In this document: piece by piece, positions 34,580-43,878 of the stretch
Numbering within the stretch: position 1 is the first letter of the stretch
Layout: each line of letters opens with the position of its first letter
Assembly (NCBI GenBank): GCA_027483645.1
Contig: JAIXUD010000020.1
Span: 62,001-126,000, forward strand
Length of the DNA stretch: 64,000 bases
From: Sphingobacteriales bacterium
Lineage (GTDB): Bacteria; Bacteroidota; Bacteroidia; Chitinophagales; CAIOSU01
Direction of reading: 5' to 3'
Notes under the pieces: model-generated
What the model was told of the DNA's origin: nothing
Database searches by the model: none
Seen by the model: only the letters and a program-made list of their open reading frames with translations
Made by a program: the position numbers and the translations under genes

Positions 34580-34612
34580 ACCATGGACCGCCGTCCATCG
34601 ACCATCGACCAA
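34580..34612. repeat. Intergenic word repeat, GTCCATGG family
   Basis: CCATGGACC / GTCCATCGACC / ATCGACC words, ending 6 bp before the -7 box at 34619. Confidence 0.55.
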
Positions 34613-34618
34613 ATTAAC

Positions 34619-34626
34619 TACCTTTG
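34619..34626 (+). promoter_or_regulatory. -7 box (TACCTTTG) of the amino-acid dehydrogenase gene
   Basis: TACCTTTG followed by CC, 21 bp before the ATG at 34648. It is directly preceded by a GTCCATGG-type repeat. Confidence 0.5.
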
Positions 34627-34647
34627 CCCCGAAACCAACCCGCAGCT

Positions 34648-35886
34648 ATGGACGCGCTACTGAACCAGTACAAGAGCAAGAAGCCCGAGATTGTATTCGA
34701 GTGGAAGGATCCGCTTACCGATGCCGAAGGTTGGGTAGTAATCAACTCGCTACGCGGCGGGGCGGCCGGTGGCGGCACACGCATGCGCAAAGGGCTTGAC
34801 CGTAACGAGGTGGAGAGCTTGGCGAAGGTGATGGAGATAAAATTCACGGTCTCTGGCCCAGCCATAGGCGGTGCTAAATCGGGTATTAACTTTGACCCTG
34901 CCGACCCTCGCAAAAACGAGGTGCTGAACCGCTGGTTCCAAGCAGTGATACCGATATTAAAAAGCTACTACGGCACTGGCGGCGACCTGAACGTGGACGA
35001 GATACACGACGTGATACCCATTACCGAAGACTATGGCTTGTGGCATCCGCAAGAGGGTATCGTAACCGGCCACTTCCAAGCCAGCCAAAAGGAGAAAATA
35101 CACATCATAGGCCAGTTGCGCCAAGGCGTTTCGAAGAAGATTGAGGACCCGCGCTTCTCGCCCGACCTTACCCAAAAGATACTAGTAGCCGATATGATTA
35201 CCGGCTACGGCGTTTGCGAATCGGTAAAGCACTATTACGAGCTATTCCATCAAACTGACCTGCAGGGCAAAACGGCCATTATACAAGGTTGGGGCAACGT
35301 AGCGGGTGCGGCGGCCTATTATCTGGCGCAGAACGGTGTGAAGATTGTGGGCATCATCGACCGCGATGGGGGCATTATTGATGCCGAAGGGCTGAGCTTT
35401 GAAGAAGTACGCGCACTCCTACTCAACCGCAAGCAGAACAAGTTGATAAGCGACCGCGTGATACCTTTCGAAGAGGTAAACCAACGCATTTGGGATGTAA
35501 AGGCAGATATCTTTATCCCCGCTGCGGCTAGCCGACTCATTACCAGGGAGCTTGTGGATAGGCTGGCTGCCGCTGGTTGCCAAGTAATAAGCAGTGGTGC
35601 CAACGTGCCGTTTAAGGAAAGCGACGTGTTCTTTGGTGATACCACCGAGTATGTGGACGGACAACTAAGCCTGATACCCGATTTTATTGCCAATTGCGGT
35701 ATGGCACGCGTGTTTGCCTACTTGATGCAAAAAACGGAGATAGAGGTAACGGACGAGGCCATCTTCCATGATGTATCAGCCACTATACGCAAGGGCTTGG
35801 AAGGCTTGAGCGAGCTGCCGGGCGGGCACTTACACCTTACCCGCAGGGCGCTTAATATTGCCTTGAATAAGCTGGTTATGAGTTAG
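34648..35886 (+). CDS. Glu/Leu/Phe/Val dehydrogenase family protein
   Basis: 412 residues from the ATG at 34648 (MDALLNQYKSKKPEIV); an upstream TTG at 34624 overlaps the promoter and is not credible. Features: GGAAGGGTRMRKG, the substrate Lys region MEIKFTVSGPAIGGAKSGINFDP, DLNVDEIHDV with the catalytic Asp, and the NAD-binding GWGNVAGAAAYYLAQNG. It oxidatively deaminates an amino acid. Most homologues with PxGGAKGG are glutamate dehydrogenases; here the loop reads IGGAKSG, so the specificity is uncertain. Confidence 0.88.
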   Translation: MDALLNQYKSKKPEIVFEWKDPLTDAEGWVVINSLRGGAAGGGTRMRKGLDRNEVESLAKVMEIKFTVSGPAIGGAKSGINFDPADPRKNEVLNRWFQAVIPILKSYYGTGGDLNVDEIHDVIPITEDYGLWHPQEGIVTGHFQASQKEKIHIIGQLRQGVSKKIEDPRFSPDLTQKILVADMITGYGVCESVKHYYELFHQTDLQGKTAIIQGWGNVAGAAAYYLAQNGVKIVGIIDRDGGIIDAEGLSFEEVRALLLNRKQNKLISDRVIPFEEVNQRIWDVKADIFIPAAASRLITRELVDRLAAAGCQVISSGANVPFKESDVFFGDTTEYVDGQLSLIPDFIANCGMARVFAYLMQKTEIEVTDEAIFHDVSATIRKGLEGLSELPGGHLHLTRRALNIALNKLVMS

Positions 35887-35921
35887 TTATTAGTTGATTG
35901 ATTAATTAGTTGATTAGTTAT
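35882..35921. repeat. Intergenic word repeat, TTAGTTGATTGATTA type
   Basis: TTAGTTATTAGTTGATTGATTAATTAGTTGATTAG fills the 24-bp gap and both flanks. It contains the only credible start codon (TTG at 35910) of the downstream antiporter. It resembles the repeat at 41434-41471. Confidence 0.55.
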
Positions 35922-37274
35922 GCTTTGCAAGTAGAAAACCTACATACTTTACCCGCCATTTGGTCGGTTATACCATTCTTGCTGCTGCTGGGTATGATTG
36001 CCACAGGGCCGTTGTTTTACGGTCGTTTTTGGCATAAATATTACCCCGTAATTGCTATTGGTTTAGGTGCAGTGGTGGTGGGCTACTACCTATTTGTGCT
36101 GCACGACCAGCACCACCCCGTACATAGCTTGGCCGAGTACGCCTCCTTTATAGCCCTGTTGGGTTCGTTATATGTGGTTTCGGGAGGTATATTAATCAAG
36201 GTGGATAGGCAAGGCACCCCAATGGTGAACGTTATGCTGTTGCTGTTTGGCGCCGTGCTGGCCAACTTTATCGGCACTACGGGGGCATCCATGTTGCTTA
36301 TACGGCCATATATGCGCCTCAACAGGCGCCGGTTGCTGCCTTACCACGTGGTGTTCTTCATCTTTATAGTTAGCAACGTAGGTGGCAGCCTTACCCCAAT
36401 GGGCGACCCACCGCTGTTCCTTGGTTTCTTGAAAGGCGTACCATTTGAGTGGACTTTGCTACACCTTTGGGGGCCGTGGTTATTTGCTATCGGCTTACTT
36501 GCTGTCATCTTCTATATATTGGATAAACGCAATAAAATAGTGGTAACCCACCAAAAGCCTCAGTCGGGCAACATCAGCATCATTGGTGCCCGCAACATTC
36601 TCTTTCTTGTAGCAGTAATTGGGGCCATTTTTATCGACCCAAATGTAATTGAGCTGCCTAGCTACCTATACATCAACTACCACGGCGATAAAATCTCATA
36701 CCTGCGGGAGCTGATTATGCTGATTACCGCGGTGGCTGCCTACAAAACATCAGACAGTGCGGCCCTCAAGGAAAACCATTTCAACTTCGACCCAATAAAA
36801 GAGGTAGCCTTCCTATTCGTGGGCATATTCGCCACCATGATGCCGGCGTTGCAGCTTATCGGGACTTTTGCCCAAGAGAATGCCCATCTAGTAACCACCA
36901 ACAGCCTATACTGGACAACAGGAGGCCTATCAGGCGTGCTGGATAATGCGCCCACCTATCTCAACTTTCTGGCCGCAGCCATGGGCAAAGTAGGGCTCGA
37001 CATTGGCAACCCCGAGCATGTAAGGCAATTTGCCGCTGGGGTAATGTACGAGGGGGTAAGCTCCATGGATTATTTGGCAGCCGTATCTTTGGCTTCGGTA
37101 TTTTTTGGGGCATTTACTTACATCGGCAACGCGCCCAACTTTATGGTAAAAGCCATAGCCGACGAGGAAGGTCTAGGTATGCCTAGCTTCTTGAACTATA
37201 TTATAAAGTTCGCCGTGCCCTTTTTGCTGCCGGTACTGTTTCTTACCTGGCTAGTGTTCTTTTGGCTACTATAA
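35910..37274 (+). CDS. nhaD: NhaD-type sodium:proton antiporter
   Basis: 454 residues, about 11-12 transmembrane segments. Ion-transporter superfamily features include NFIGTTGASMLLIRP, VSNVGGSLTPMGDPPLFLGFLKG and GVLDNAPTYLNFLA, matching NhaD. Exchanges Na+ or Li+ for H+ in the inner membrane. The start is a TTG at 35910: a stop codon lies immediately upstream in frame, and no ATG occurs until residue 29, inside the first membrane segment. The TTG sits in a word repeat. It is close behind the dehydrogenase gene and may share its message. Confidence 0.9.
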   Translation: MISYALQVENLHTLPAIWSVIPFLLLLGMIATGPLFYGRFWHKYYPVIAIGLGAVVVGYYLFVLHDQHHPVHSLAEYASFIALLGSLYVVSGGILIKVDRQGTPMVNVMLLLFGAVLANFIGTTGASMLLIRPYMRLNRRRLLPYHVVFFIFIVSNVGGSLTPMGDPPLFLGFLKGVPFEWTLLHLWGPWLFAIGLLAVIFYILDKRNKIVVTHQKPQSGNISIIGARNILFLVAVIGAIFIDPNVIELPSYLYINYHGDKISYLRELIMLITAVAAYKTSDSAALKENHFNFDPIKEVAFLFVGIFATMMPALQLIGTFAQENAHLVTTNSLYWTTGGLSGVLDNAPTYLNFLAAAMGKVGLDIGNPEHVRQFAAGVMYEGVSSMDYLAAVSLASVFFGAFTYIGNAPNFMVKAIADEEGLGMPSFLNYIIKFAVPFLLPVLFLTWLVFFWLL

Positions 37275-37412
37275 TCTAAACAACATAAATGTTGAATAGA
37301 TAGCCATACGGCGCATTTGGCGGTTTTATTTACAATTTATTTTTAAAAATACTAAACAAACCGTTGGATTGGCTGTTAAGTGTTTTCACCTACAACCAAA
37401 ACCCTTACACCC

Positions 37413-37955
37413 ATGAAGTATTTTTTTATCCTCTTTGGCGCGGTAACACTCATGTCGGCCACTTGTGGTAAGCCAACCTGCCTTCCAGTTACAGTAGATA
37501 CCGACGCCAACAAAGCCCAATTCTTAGGAAAATGGTATGAAATAGCCAGCATACCTCAGTTCTTCAATATTGGCTGCCAGTGCACTACTGCAGAGTATAT
37601 TGATAATGGCAACAACATTATTGTAAAAAATAATTGCCGATTAGGTGGTGCCTTAATCGGCATACCCAACAATATTCAAGGTACTGCCACGGTGCCCGAT
37701 CCTAGCGTATTTGCCAAGATAAAAGTACGTTTCCCGGTATCGCCAGTGGATGCCGATTACTGGATATTGGATTTCGGCCCTAATGGCGATTATATGTTAG
37801 TGGGCGACCCAGATAAAAACTCCTTGTTTATTTTAAGCCGCACTGGTACACTCAACCAAGGTACTTACAACAACCTTGTTAGCAAGGCCCAAGGCATGTG
37901 TTTTGACACCAGCAAACTCAAAAAGACAGAGCAAGGCACCTGTGCCGGACTATAA
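37413..37955 (+). CDS. Lipocalin family lipoprotein (Blc-like)
   Basis: 180 residues from the ATG at 37413. Lipoprotein signal with Cys at about residue 18 (SATCGK). The lipocalin signature is FLGKWYEIASIPQFF (GxWYE pattern); the later DYWILDFGPNGDYMLVGDPDKNSLFILSR matches the Blc core strands. Lipocalins bind small hydrophobic molecules; Blc-type bacterial ones are outer-membrane lipoproteins linked to envelope stress and lysolipid binding. Followed by a terminator. Confidence 0.93.
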   Translation: MKYFFILFGAVTLMSATCGKPTCLPVTVDTDANKAQFLGKWYEIASIPQFFNIGCQCTTAEYIDNGNNIIVKNNCRLGGALIGIPNNIQGTATVPDPSVFAKIKVRFPVSPVDADYWILDFGPNGDYMLVGDPDKNSLFILSRTGTLNQGTYNNLVSKAQGMCFDTSKLKKTEQGTCAGL

Positions 37956-37982
37956 TAAACCTTGTATACTACTTATATAATT

Positions 37983-38014
37983 TAGAGCCTTAAAGTATCT
38001 ACTTTAAGGCTCTA
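37983..38014 (+). terminator. Hairpin terminator after the lipocalin gene
   Basis: TAGAGCCTTAAAGTA (37983-37997) pairs perfectly with 38000-38014 around a tight turn and is followed by a T-containing tract (CTTATTTAT). Probably a terminator, though the T-run is short. Confidence 0.65.
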
Positions 38015-38132
38015 CTTATTTATAGCAACCTAATAAGCTATTAGGACAAGGAATGAACAAAGCACTCCTAGCTTCCAACATCACCAAACCATTAAAAAAC
38101 AATAATTAGTAGCGGGCTTGAAATATTAGAAG

Positions 38133-38140
38133 TATCTTTG
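38133..38140 (+). promoter_or_regulatory. -7 box (TATCTTTG) of typA
   Basis: TATCTTTG followed by CACAT gives a leader of about 80 bases to the typA ATG at 38228. It is a perfect consensus match. Confidence 0.5.
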
Positions 38141-38227
38141 CACATCTTTTCAATTTTAGATTGCAGGTGGACGGTGTCGGAATACCGATAAAATCGTAAG
38201 TCGTCAATCAACAAATCATCAAATAGA

Positions 38228-40042
38228 ATGTCTCAAATTCCAATTAGAAACATCGCCATCATTGCGCACGTAGATCACGGGAAAACTACCTTGGTTGATA
38301 AAGTGCTTCTTCAGTGCAAACTGTTCTCCGACCACGAAACCCCCGGCGAACTGATATTAGACAACAACGACCTAGAGCGCGAGCGTGGTATCACCATTTT
38401 GGCGAAAAACGTTGCCGTTCGTTACAAAGACGTTAAAATCAACATTATCGATACCCCTGGTCACGCCGACTTTGGCGGTGAGGTAGAGCGTGTATTGAAC
38501 ATGGCCGATGGCGTATTGTTGCTGGTAGATGCCTTTGAAGGCCCAATGCCACAAACACGCTTCGTACTACAGAAAGCTTTGGCCCTAGGCTTGAAGCCAA
38601 TTGTGGTTATCAATAAAGTAGATAAAGAAAACTGTCGCCCCGATGAGGTGCAGGAGTCGGTATTTGAGTTGATGTACAACTTGGATGCTAGCGAAGAGCA
38701 GTTGAACTTCCCTACCGTTTATGGTTCTGCCAAAAATGGTTGGATGAGCGATGACTGGAAGGTACCTACTACCAATGTAACTGCCCTTTTGGATGCAATC
38801 CTTGAGCACATTCCTGCACCGGTACCACACCCTGGCACCACGCAATTGATGATTACCTCACTTGATTATAGCAGCTATACAGGCCGTATTGCAGTAGGCC
38901 GTGTACACCGTGGCACTTTGAAAGAAGGCCAACCGGTGAGCTTGGTTAAGCGTGACGGCAGCATCTTGAAGTCGCGCGTAAAGGAGCTTTTCGTATTTGA
39001 AGGCTTCGGCAAGTTGCGCACTAAAGAGCCTATTGAGAATGGCGAGATTTGCGGCGTACTAGGTATTGAAGGTTTTGATATTGGCGATACCATTGCCGAT
39101 TTCGAAAAGCCTGAAGGCTTGGTGCCAATCGCTATCGATGAGCCAACCATGAGCATGACCTTTACCATCAACAACTCACCGTTCTTTGGTAAAGAAGGCA
39201 AGTTTGTAACCAGCCGACACATTAAAGACCGCTTGGAGAAAGAGTTGGAGAAAAACCTGGCCATGCGCTTGGAAATGACTGACAGTGCCGATACCTTCTT
39301 GGTGTTTGGCCGTGGTGTACTCCACCTTTCGGTATTAATTGAGACCATGCGCCGTGAGGGCTACGAATTGCAGGTAGGACAGCCGCAGGTATTGTTCAAA
39401 GAAATCGATGGCCGCAAATGTGAGCCAGTTGAGGATTTGACCGTCGATTTGCCAGAGAACGTAAGTGGTAAGGTTATCGAAGCCGTTACCAAACGTAAAG
39501 GCGAAATGGTGAGCATGTTGCCTAAAGGCGACCGAGTATCATTGGAGTTTGTTATTCCTTCCCGTGGTATCATCGGTTTGCGTAACCGTATATTGACCCT
39601 TACAGCGGGCGAGGCCATCATGGCTCACCGTTTGAAAGGCTACGAGCCCTACAAAGGCGAGATTGAAGGCCGTATCAACGGTTCATTGATTTCTATGGAG
39701 TTGGGTACTGCCATCGCTTATGGTTTGGACAAGCTACAAGACCGTGGTAAGTTCTTCATCGGCCCTGGCGACGAAATCTATACTGGCCAAGTAATCGGCG
39801 AGCACAGCCGTGGCGACGATTTGGTTATCAACGTTACCAAAAAGAAACAGTTGACCAACATGCGCGCATCGGGCACGGATGATAAAATGAAACTGATGCC
39901 GCCAATCCGCCACAGCTTAGAGGAAGCATTGGAGTACATCCAAGCCGACGAGTACGTGGAAGTAACGCCAAAATCCATCCGCCTGCGTAAGGTATACTTG
40001 GATGAGGCCGATCGCAAGCGTTATGGTAACAAATCGAACTAG
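38228..40042 (+). CDS. typA: Ribosome-associated translational GTPase TypA/BipA
   Basis: 604 residues, normal length. GTPase motifs G1 AHVDHGKTT (13-21), the EF-G-like RERGITI switch (51-57), G3 DTPGHADFG (75-83), G4 NKVDKENCRP and G5 GSAKNGW. The C-terminal domains carry the TypA-specific GRGVLHLSVLIETMRREGYE and SRGIIGLRNRILTLTAGEA. BipA binds the ribosome at the EF-G site and supports assembly and growth at low temperature. A clear terminator follows. Confidence 0.98.
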   Translation: MSQIPIRNIAIIAHVDHGKTTLVDKVLLQCKLFSDHETPGELILDNNDLERERGITILAKNVAVRYKDVKINIIDTPGHADFGGEVERVLNMADGVLLLVDAFEGPMPQTRFVLQKALALGLKPIVVINKVDKENCRPDEVQESVFELMYNLDASEEQLNFPTVYGSAKNGWMSDDWKVPTTNVTALLDAILEHIPAPVPHPGTTQLMITSLDYSSYTGRIAVGRVHRGTLKEGQPVSLVKRDGSILKSRVKELFVFEGFGKLRTKEPIENGEICGVLGIEGFDIGDTIADFEKPEGLVPIAIDEPTMSMTFTINNSPFFGKEGKFVTSRHIKDRLEKELEKNLAMRLEMTDSADTFLVFGRGVLHLSVLIETMRREGYELQVGQPQVLFKEIDGRKCEPVEDLTVDLPENVSGKVIEAVTKRKGEMVSMLPKGDRVSLEFVIPSRGIIGLRNRILTLTAGEAIMAHRLKGYEPYKGEIEGRINGSLISMELGTAIAYGLDKLQDRGKFFIGPGDEIYTGQVIGEHSRGDDLVINVTKKKQLTNMRASGTDDKMKLMPPIRHSLEEALEYIQADEYVEVTPKSIRLRKVYLDEADRKRYGNKSN

Positions 40043-40060
40043 TATCAAGTATCAAGACTT
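40041..40060. repeat. Intergenic word repeat, AGTATCAAG family
   Basis: AGTATCAAGTATCAAGACTT, identical over 20 bases to 1926-1945. Lies between the typA stop and its terminator. Confidence 0.6.
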
Positions 40061-40076
40061 GACTTGATCTCAAGAT

Positions 40077-40114
40077 AAAAAAAGCCCGACGCAGTGATGT
40101 GTCGGGCTTTTTAG
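40077..40114 (+). terminator. Intrinsic terminator after typA
   Basis: AAAAAGCCCGAC (40079-40090) pairs with GTCGGGCTTTTT (40101-40112) around a 10-base loop. Confidence 0.9.
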
Positions 40115-40122
40115 TGTCTATG

Positions 40123-40165
40123 TATTCCGTGTTTTTCCGTGCCTTTTTCCGTGTTCTCCGTGGTT
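40123..40165. repeat. Intergenic word repeat, TTCCGTG family
   Basis: Four copies of (T)TCCGTG: ATTCCGTGTTTTTCCGTGCC, TTTTTCCGTG, TTCTCCGTGGTT. Spacing is about 10-12 bases. It lies between the typA terminator and the bshA stop. Confidence 0.6.
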
Positions 40166-40205
40166 TAGTAGCTAGTACGGGCTACAACTCGGTGCAATCC
40201 GTCGC

Positions 40206-41360
40206 TCACTGCAACTTAACCGCCGCTTCGGCCTTCACCTGCTCCACAATCCGCTCGTAGAAGCTCTCGTACATAGGTAGGATGTTGGCTAGGGAGAATT
40301 TCTGGGCTTGGGCATAGGCATTCTTGCGGAACTGCTCCAACATTTCGGGGTTGCTTAGCAAGGCTATGGTATGCTTGGCCATATCGTCCACATCGCCCAC
40401 GTCGCTTAGGAAGCCCGTTTCGCCATGTATGTTGATTTCGGGCAGGCCGCCCACGTTGCTGCTTATTACGGGTACTTCGCAGGCCATCGCTTCCAATGCT
40501 GCCAAGCCAAAGCTCTCGCTGCCGGAAGGTATCATAAACACATCGCTAACAGCCAGTAGCTCCTCGATGGCCTCTTGCTTGCCGAGAAACCTCACGCCGT
40601 CGCACACATCCAACTCGCGGCACAGCTGCTCTACCGAGCTTCGGTCGGGGCCATCGCCTACTAGCAAAAGCTTGGCAGGTATTTTTTCCGATACTTGTTT
40701 GTAAACCTTCACCACATCCCTCACACGCTTCACTTTGCGGAAGTTGGATACGTGTATCATTATTTTCTCGCCATCGGGGGCAATGGCCTTGCGGAAATGC
40801 TCTTTGTTGGTCTTGCTGAAGCGCTCGAAATCGATAAAGTTAGGTATCACCTCAATATCGCGGCGAATCTTAAAGTACTGGTAGGTCTCGTCTTTCAGGT
40901 TTTGGCTCACGGCCGTAACCCCGTCGGATTGGTTGATGGAGAAGGTAACCACCGGCTCGTACGTTGCATCTTTGCCCACCAAGGTAATATCAGTACCGTG
41001 TAAGGTGGTTATTATTGGTATATTGATGCCTTGCTCACGCAATATCAGTTTGGCTAGGTACGCCGCCGAAGCATGTGGTATGGCATAGTGCACGTGTATA
41101 AGGTCTAAGCCCTGGTACTTGGTTACATCCACCAATTTACTAGTAAGCACGGTCTCGTATGGGGCATAATCAAATAGTGGATAATCGGCAATATTTACCT
41201 CATGGTAAAAGAGGTTATTGCTAAAATGATCGAGCCGGAAAGGTTGCTTGTAGGTAATGAAATGCACTTGATGACCCTTGTCGGCCAATGCTTTGCCAAG
41301 CTCCGTGGCTACAACGCCACTACCGCCATAGGTGGGGTAACATACAATACCTATTTTCAT
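40206..41360 (-). CDS. bshA: N-acetyl-alpha-D-glucosaminyl L-malate synthase BshA
   Basis: 384 residues, GT4/GT-B fold. The N-terminal MKIGIVCYPTYGGSGVVATELG is diagnostic of BshA, with HVHYAIPHASAAYLAK and TTLHGTDITLVG. The C-terminal domain has SNFRKVKR, LLVGDGPDRS and the EX7E region SGSESFGLAALEAMACEVPV. It transfers GlcNAc from UDP-GlcNAc to L-malate, the first step of bacillithiol biosynthesis, a thiol found in Firmicutes and many Bacteroidota. No other bsh gene lies in the window. Confidence 0.96.
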   Translation of the reverse strand: MKIGIVCYPTYGGSGVVATELGKALADKGHQVHFITYKQPFRLDHFSNNLFYHEVNIADYPLFDYAPYETVLTSKLVDVTKYQGLDLIHVHYAIPHASAAYLAKLILREQGINIPIITTLHGTDITLVGKDATYEPVVTFSINQSDGVTAVSQNLKDETYQYFKIRRDIEVIPNFIDFERFSKTNKEHFRKAIAPDGEKIMIHVSNFRKVKRVRDVVKVYKQVSEKIPAKLLLVGDGPDRSSVEQLCRELDVCDGVRFLGKQEAIEELLAVSDVFMIPSGSESFGLAALEAMACEVPVISSNVGGLPEINIHGETGFLSDVGDVDDMAKHTIALLSNPEMLEQFRKNAYAQAQKFSLANILPMYESFYERIVEQVKAEAAVKLQ

Positions 41361-41433
41361 AGTTCAGTTTAGTGTTGCTAAGGTAACTGTTTGTGGGGTA
41401 CAAAAGTTCTACGGTGGGGCATCAATTTGGGGT

Positions 41434-41471
41434 TGTTTATTGGTTGATTAGTTAATTGGTTAACTAGTAAC
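41434..41471. repeat. Intergenic word repeat, TTGGTTGATTAG type
   Basis: TTATTGGTTGATTAGTTAATTGGTTAACTAG words upstream of rho. Same families as 32521-32548 and 35882-35921. Confidence 0.55.
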
Positions 41472-41518
41472 CCCATTAACAAACAATTTAGTGATAGTCG
41501 TAATCCAATTTTGCAGCA

Positions 41519-41552
41519 ACCATTGTCCATGGTCTATTGTCCATCGTCCAAT
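41519..41552. repeat. Intergenic word repeat, GTCCATGG family
   Basis: CATTGTCCATGGTC / TATTGTCCATCGTCC words, about 20 bp before the TATCTTTA box of the rho gene. Confidence 0.55.
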
Positions 41553-41752
41553 TATTTTCTTTATCTTTAAACCATATTAACCCATATGCCGTTAAAGGGA
41601 ATAAATAATGGGCTGTGGCATGAAAATTGCAACTTCCAAAAAGATTCTGTAAAATTGCATCATCAATCCTACTACCTCCCTATTACCACCAATACCCAAT
41701 TATAAACAAACCCAAGCTTTTTGATTAACGGATAATTGCGTTTTCCAACCGC

Positions 41753-41786
41753 GGCAGCCCAATCGGGCCAGTTGCCGATTGTTTTT
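41753..41786 (+). promoter_or_regulatory. Possible attenuator in the rho leader
   Basis: CAATCGG (41760-41766) pairs with CCGATTG (41775-41781) and is followed by TTTTT, an intrinsic-terminator form 55 bp before the rho ATG. An alternative hairpin, GGCAGCCC with GGGC...TGCC (41753-41776), uses the same bases and would exclude it. Confidence 0.4.
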
Positions 41787-41835
41787 CCACTTATGAAGTT
41801 CTCAACAAACCACTTTATTCAATAAACATCACCGT

Positions 41836-43752
41836 ATGTACGACATCCTGCAATTAAATGAAATGTTGGTTCCTGAGTTAAAGGAAATTGCAGAAAAACT
41901 CAACATTAAAGATTACCGCAAACTTGATAAGCAGGATTTGGTTTACAAAATCTTAGACGAGCAAGCAGTGAACCCCAGCAAGGTAAAAAGCCTGAAAAGC
42001 AGCGATTCGCCACTTTCCATGGCCAAGCCTGATAAATCGGGCGAGCGCCGCCCAGCAGGCCGCCGTGCCCGCATACAGATGGAGGACCCTAAAAAGGAAG
42101 TAGCCGTAGAAGCCCCGAAAGCCGAAACAGCACCAGCGCCTACACCAGCACCGGTAGCGGAAACCAAACCTGAGCCAGAAGCAGAAGCCAAGCAAGAACC
42201 AAGGGAACCTAGGCAGCCAAGGAACGAACAGCCAGTCGAAGGCAAGACCAAAGAAGCCAAAGCTGACGACGGCCCAGCCCGCCGTGGCCGCAAGCCAAAG
42301 GAGACCCGCCCGCCGCACACCCCAAGCAAAAAAGAACTCTTCCATAGCGATGATAGCGAGGAAGATTTGCGCATAGAAATACCAAAGGACGAGCAGCCTA
42401 CCAGCAGCCAAGCCCCACAAGAGCAGCCTGCAGCCCCGCAAGAGCAAGTGCAGCAAGGCGAGCAAAACCAAGGCGACCAGACCCCTGCCAACGAAAACAA
42501 CAATACCAACAACCAAAACGCCGATGGCACCCCGCGCAACCCGCAACAACAGCAGGAGCGCAAGCCATATGGCCAACAGGTAATGGAGAAGCGCCAGCAG
42601 CACCGCCAGCACCGCGAGCAGGTGTTTAATATTGAGTTTGATGGCGTGATAGAGAGCGAAGGCGTATTGGAAATGATGCCCGATGGCTACGGTTTCCTTC
42701 GCAGTAGCGATTACAACTACCTTTCGAGCCCCGATGATATCTATGTTTCGCCTAGCCAAATCAAACTGTTTGGTTTGAAGACCGGCGATACCGTGAACGG
42801 GGCCGTACGCCCACCAAAAGAAGGCGAGAAATACTTTGCCCTGTTGAAAGTGGACCAGCTGAACGGCCGCGACCCGCGCGAAGTGCGCGATAGGGTGCCG
42901 TTTGACTACCTTACCCCCCTTTTCCCGCAGGAGAAATTCCGCTTGTTTAGCGGCGGCGATGACTACAGCACCCGCTTGATGGACCTGTTTACCCCTATCG
43001 GTAAAGGCCAGCGTGGCTTGATTGTGGCCCAGCCGAAAACCGGTAAAACCATGTTGCTAAAGGCCGTGGCCAACGCCATAGCCAAAAACCACCCTGAGGC
43101 TTACCTCATCATTCTATTGATTGATGAGCGCCCAGAGGAAGTAACCGACATGAAGCGCAGCGTGAACGCGGAGGTAATTGCCTCTACCTTTGATGAGCCT
43201 GCCGAGAAGCACGTAAAAGTAGCCAGCGTAGTGTTGCAAAAGGCTAAGCGCCTGGTAGAGTGCGGCCACGATGTGGTGATATTGCTTGACTCTATCACCC
43301 GCCTTGCCCGTGCTTACAACACGGTAGCCCCTGCCAGCGGCAAGGTACTATCGGGTGGTGTGGAGCCCAACGCCTTGCACAAGCCTAAGCAGTTCTTTGG
43401 TGCGGCCCGTAAAATTGAGAACGGTGGCTCATTGACCATCTTAGCGACTGCCTTGATTGACACCGGTTCTAAAATGGACGAGGTGATTTTTGAAGAGTTT
43501 AAAGGTACTGGTAACATGGAGCTTCAGTTGGATCGTAAACTATCCAACCGCCGCATCTACCCAGCTATCGACCTTACCAGCTCAAGCACGCGCCGCGAGG
43601 ACTTGCTGTTGGACCGCGAGACGCTACAGCGCATGTGGATACTCCGCAAGCACTTGGCCGACATGAATCCGGAAGAGGCTATGAACTTCTTGCTACAGAA
43701 CATGAAAGGCACCCGCACCAACGAGGAGTTTATCATCAGCATGAACGGCTAG
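41836..43752 (+). CDS. rho: Transcription termination factor Rho, with long disordered insert
   Basis: 638 residues against about 420 for E. coli Rho. The N-terminal Rho_N helix bundle ([18 protein letters not shown]) occupies 1-50. Residues about 55-260 are an insert rich in Pro, Glu, Gln, Asn and Lys with no predicted fold. Then the cold-shock-like RNA-binding domain (about 266-345, [17 protein letters not shown]) and the hexameric helicase with P-loop AQPKTGKTM (about 400-408), [12 protein letters not shown] and [13 protein letters not shown]. Rho ends untranslated transcripts. A strong hairpin terminator follows. Confidence 0.97.
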   Translation: MYDILQLNEMLVPELKEIAEKLNIKDYRKLDKQDLVYKILDEQAVNPSKVKSLKSSDSPLSMAKPDKSGERRPAGRRARIQMEDPKKEVAVEAPKAETAPAPTPAPVAETKPEPEAEAKQEPREPRQPRNEQPVEGKTKEAKADDGPARRGRKPKETRPPHTPSKKELFHSDDSEEDLRIEIPKDEQPTSSQAPQEQPAAPQEQVQQGEQNQGDQTPANENNNTNNQNADGTPRNPQQQQERKPYGQQVMEKRQQHRQHREQVFNIEFDGVIESEGVLEMMPDGYGFLRSSDYNYLSSPDDIYVSPSQIKLFGLKTGDTVNGAVRPPKEGEKYFALLKVDQLNGRDPREVRDRVPFDYLTPLFPQEKFRLFSGGDDYSTRLMDLFTPIGKGQRGLIVAQPKTGKTMLLKAVANAIAKNHPEAYLIILLIDERPEEVTDMKRSVNAEVIASTFDEPAEKHVKVASVVLQKAKRLVECGHDVVILLDSITRLARAYNTVAPASGKVLSGGVEPNALHKPKQFFGAARKIENGGSLTILATALIDTGSKMDEVIFEEFKGTGNMELQLDRKLSNRRIYPAIDLTSSSTRREDLLLDRETLQRMWILRKHLADMNPEEAMNFLLQNMKGTRTNEEFIISMNG

Positions 43753-43776
43753 GCAACTGCCTTGCCTTGAATATAG

Positions 43777-43812
43777 AAACGCCGCCGCAGTATCCTGCGG
43801 CGGCGTTTTATT
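43777..43812 (+). terminator. Intrinsic terminator after rho
   Basis: AAACGCCGCCGCAG (43777-43790) pairs perfectly with 43795-43808 around TATC and is followed by TATTT. Confidence 0.9.
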
Positions 43813-43878
43813 TGGTTAGAGAACTAAAAGCAATCCGTTAGGTTAAGTAGCTATAATTCGTAAGATTTTTTGCAGAGT

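Larger units (their letters stand above)
41361..41835. other. 475-bp intergenic region with rho leader
   Basis: Divergent gap between bshA and rho. Holds a TTGGTTGATTAG-type repeat (41434-41471), a GTCCATGG-type repeat (41519-41552), a TATCTTTA box near 41571 with one mismatch, and a leader with a terminator-like hairpin at 41760-41786. No convincing ORF. Confidence 0.5.

Noticed and set aside
41943-42759. Two long minus-strand ORFs (206 and 268 codons) opposite the start of rho
   Set aside because: They are mirror images of the Pro/Glu/Gln-rich low-complexity insert of Rho; their proteins are runs of Leu, Cys, Ser and Gly with no family features.
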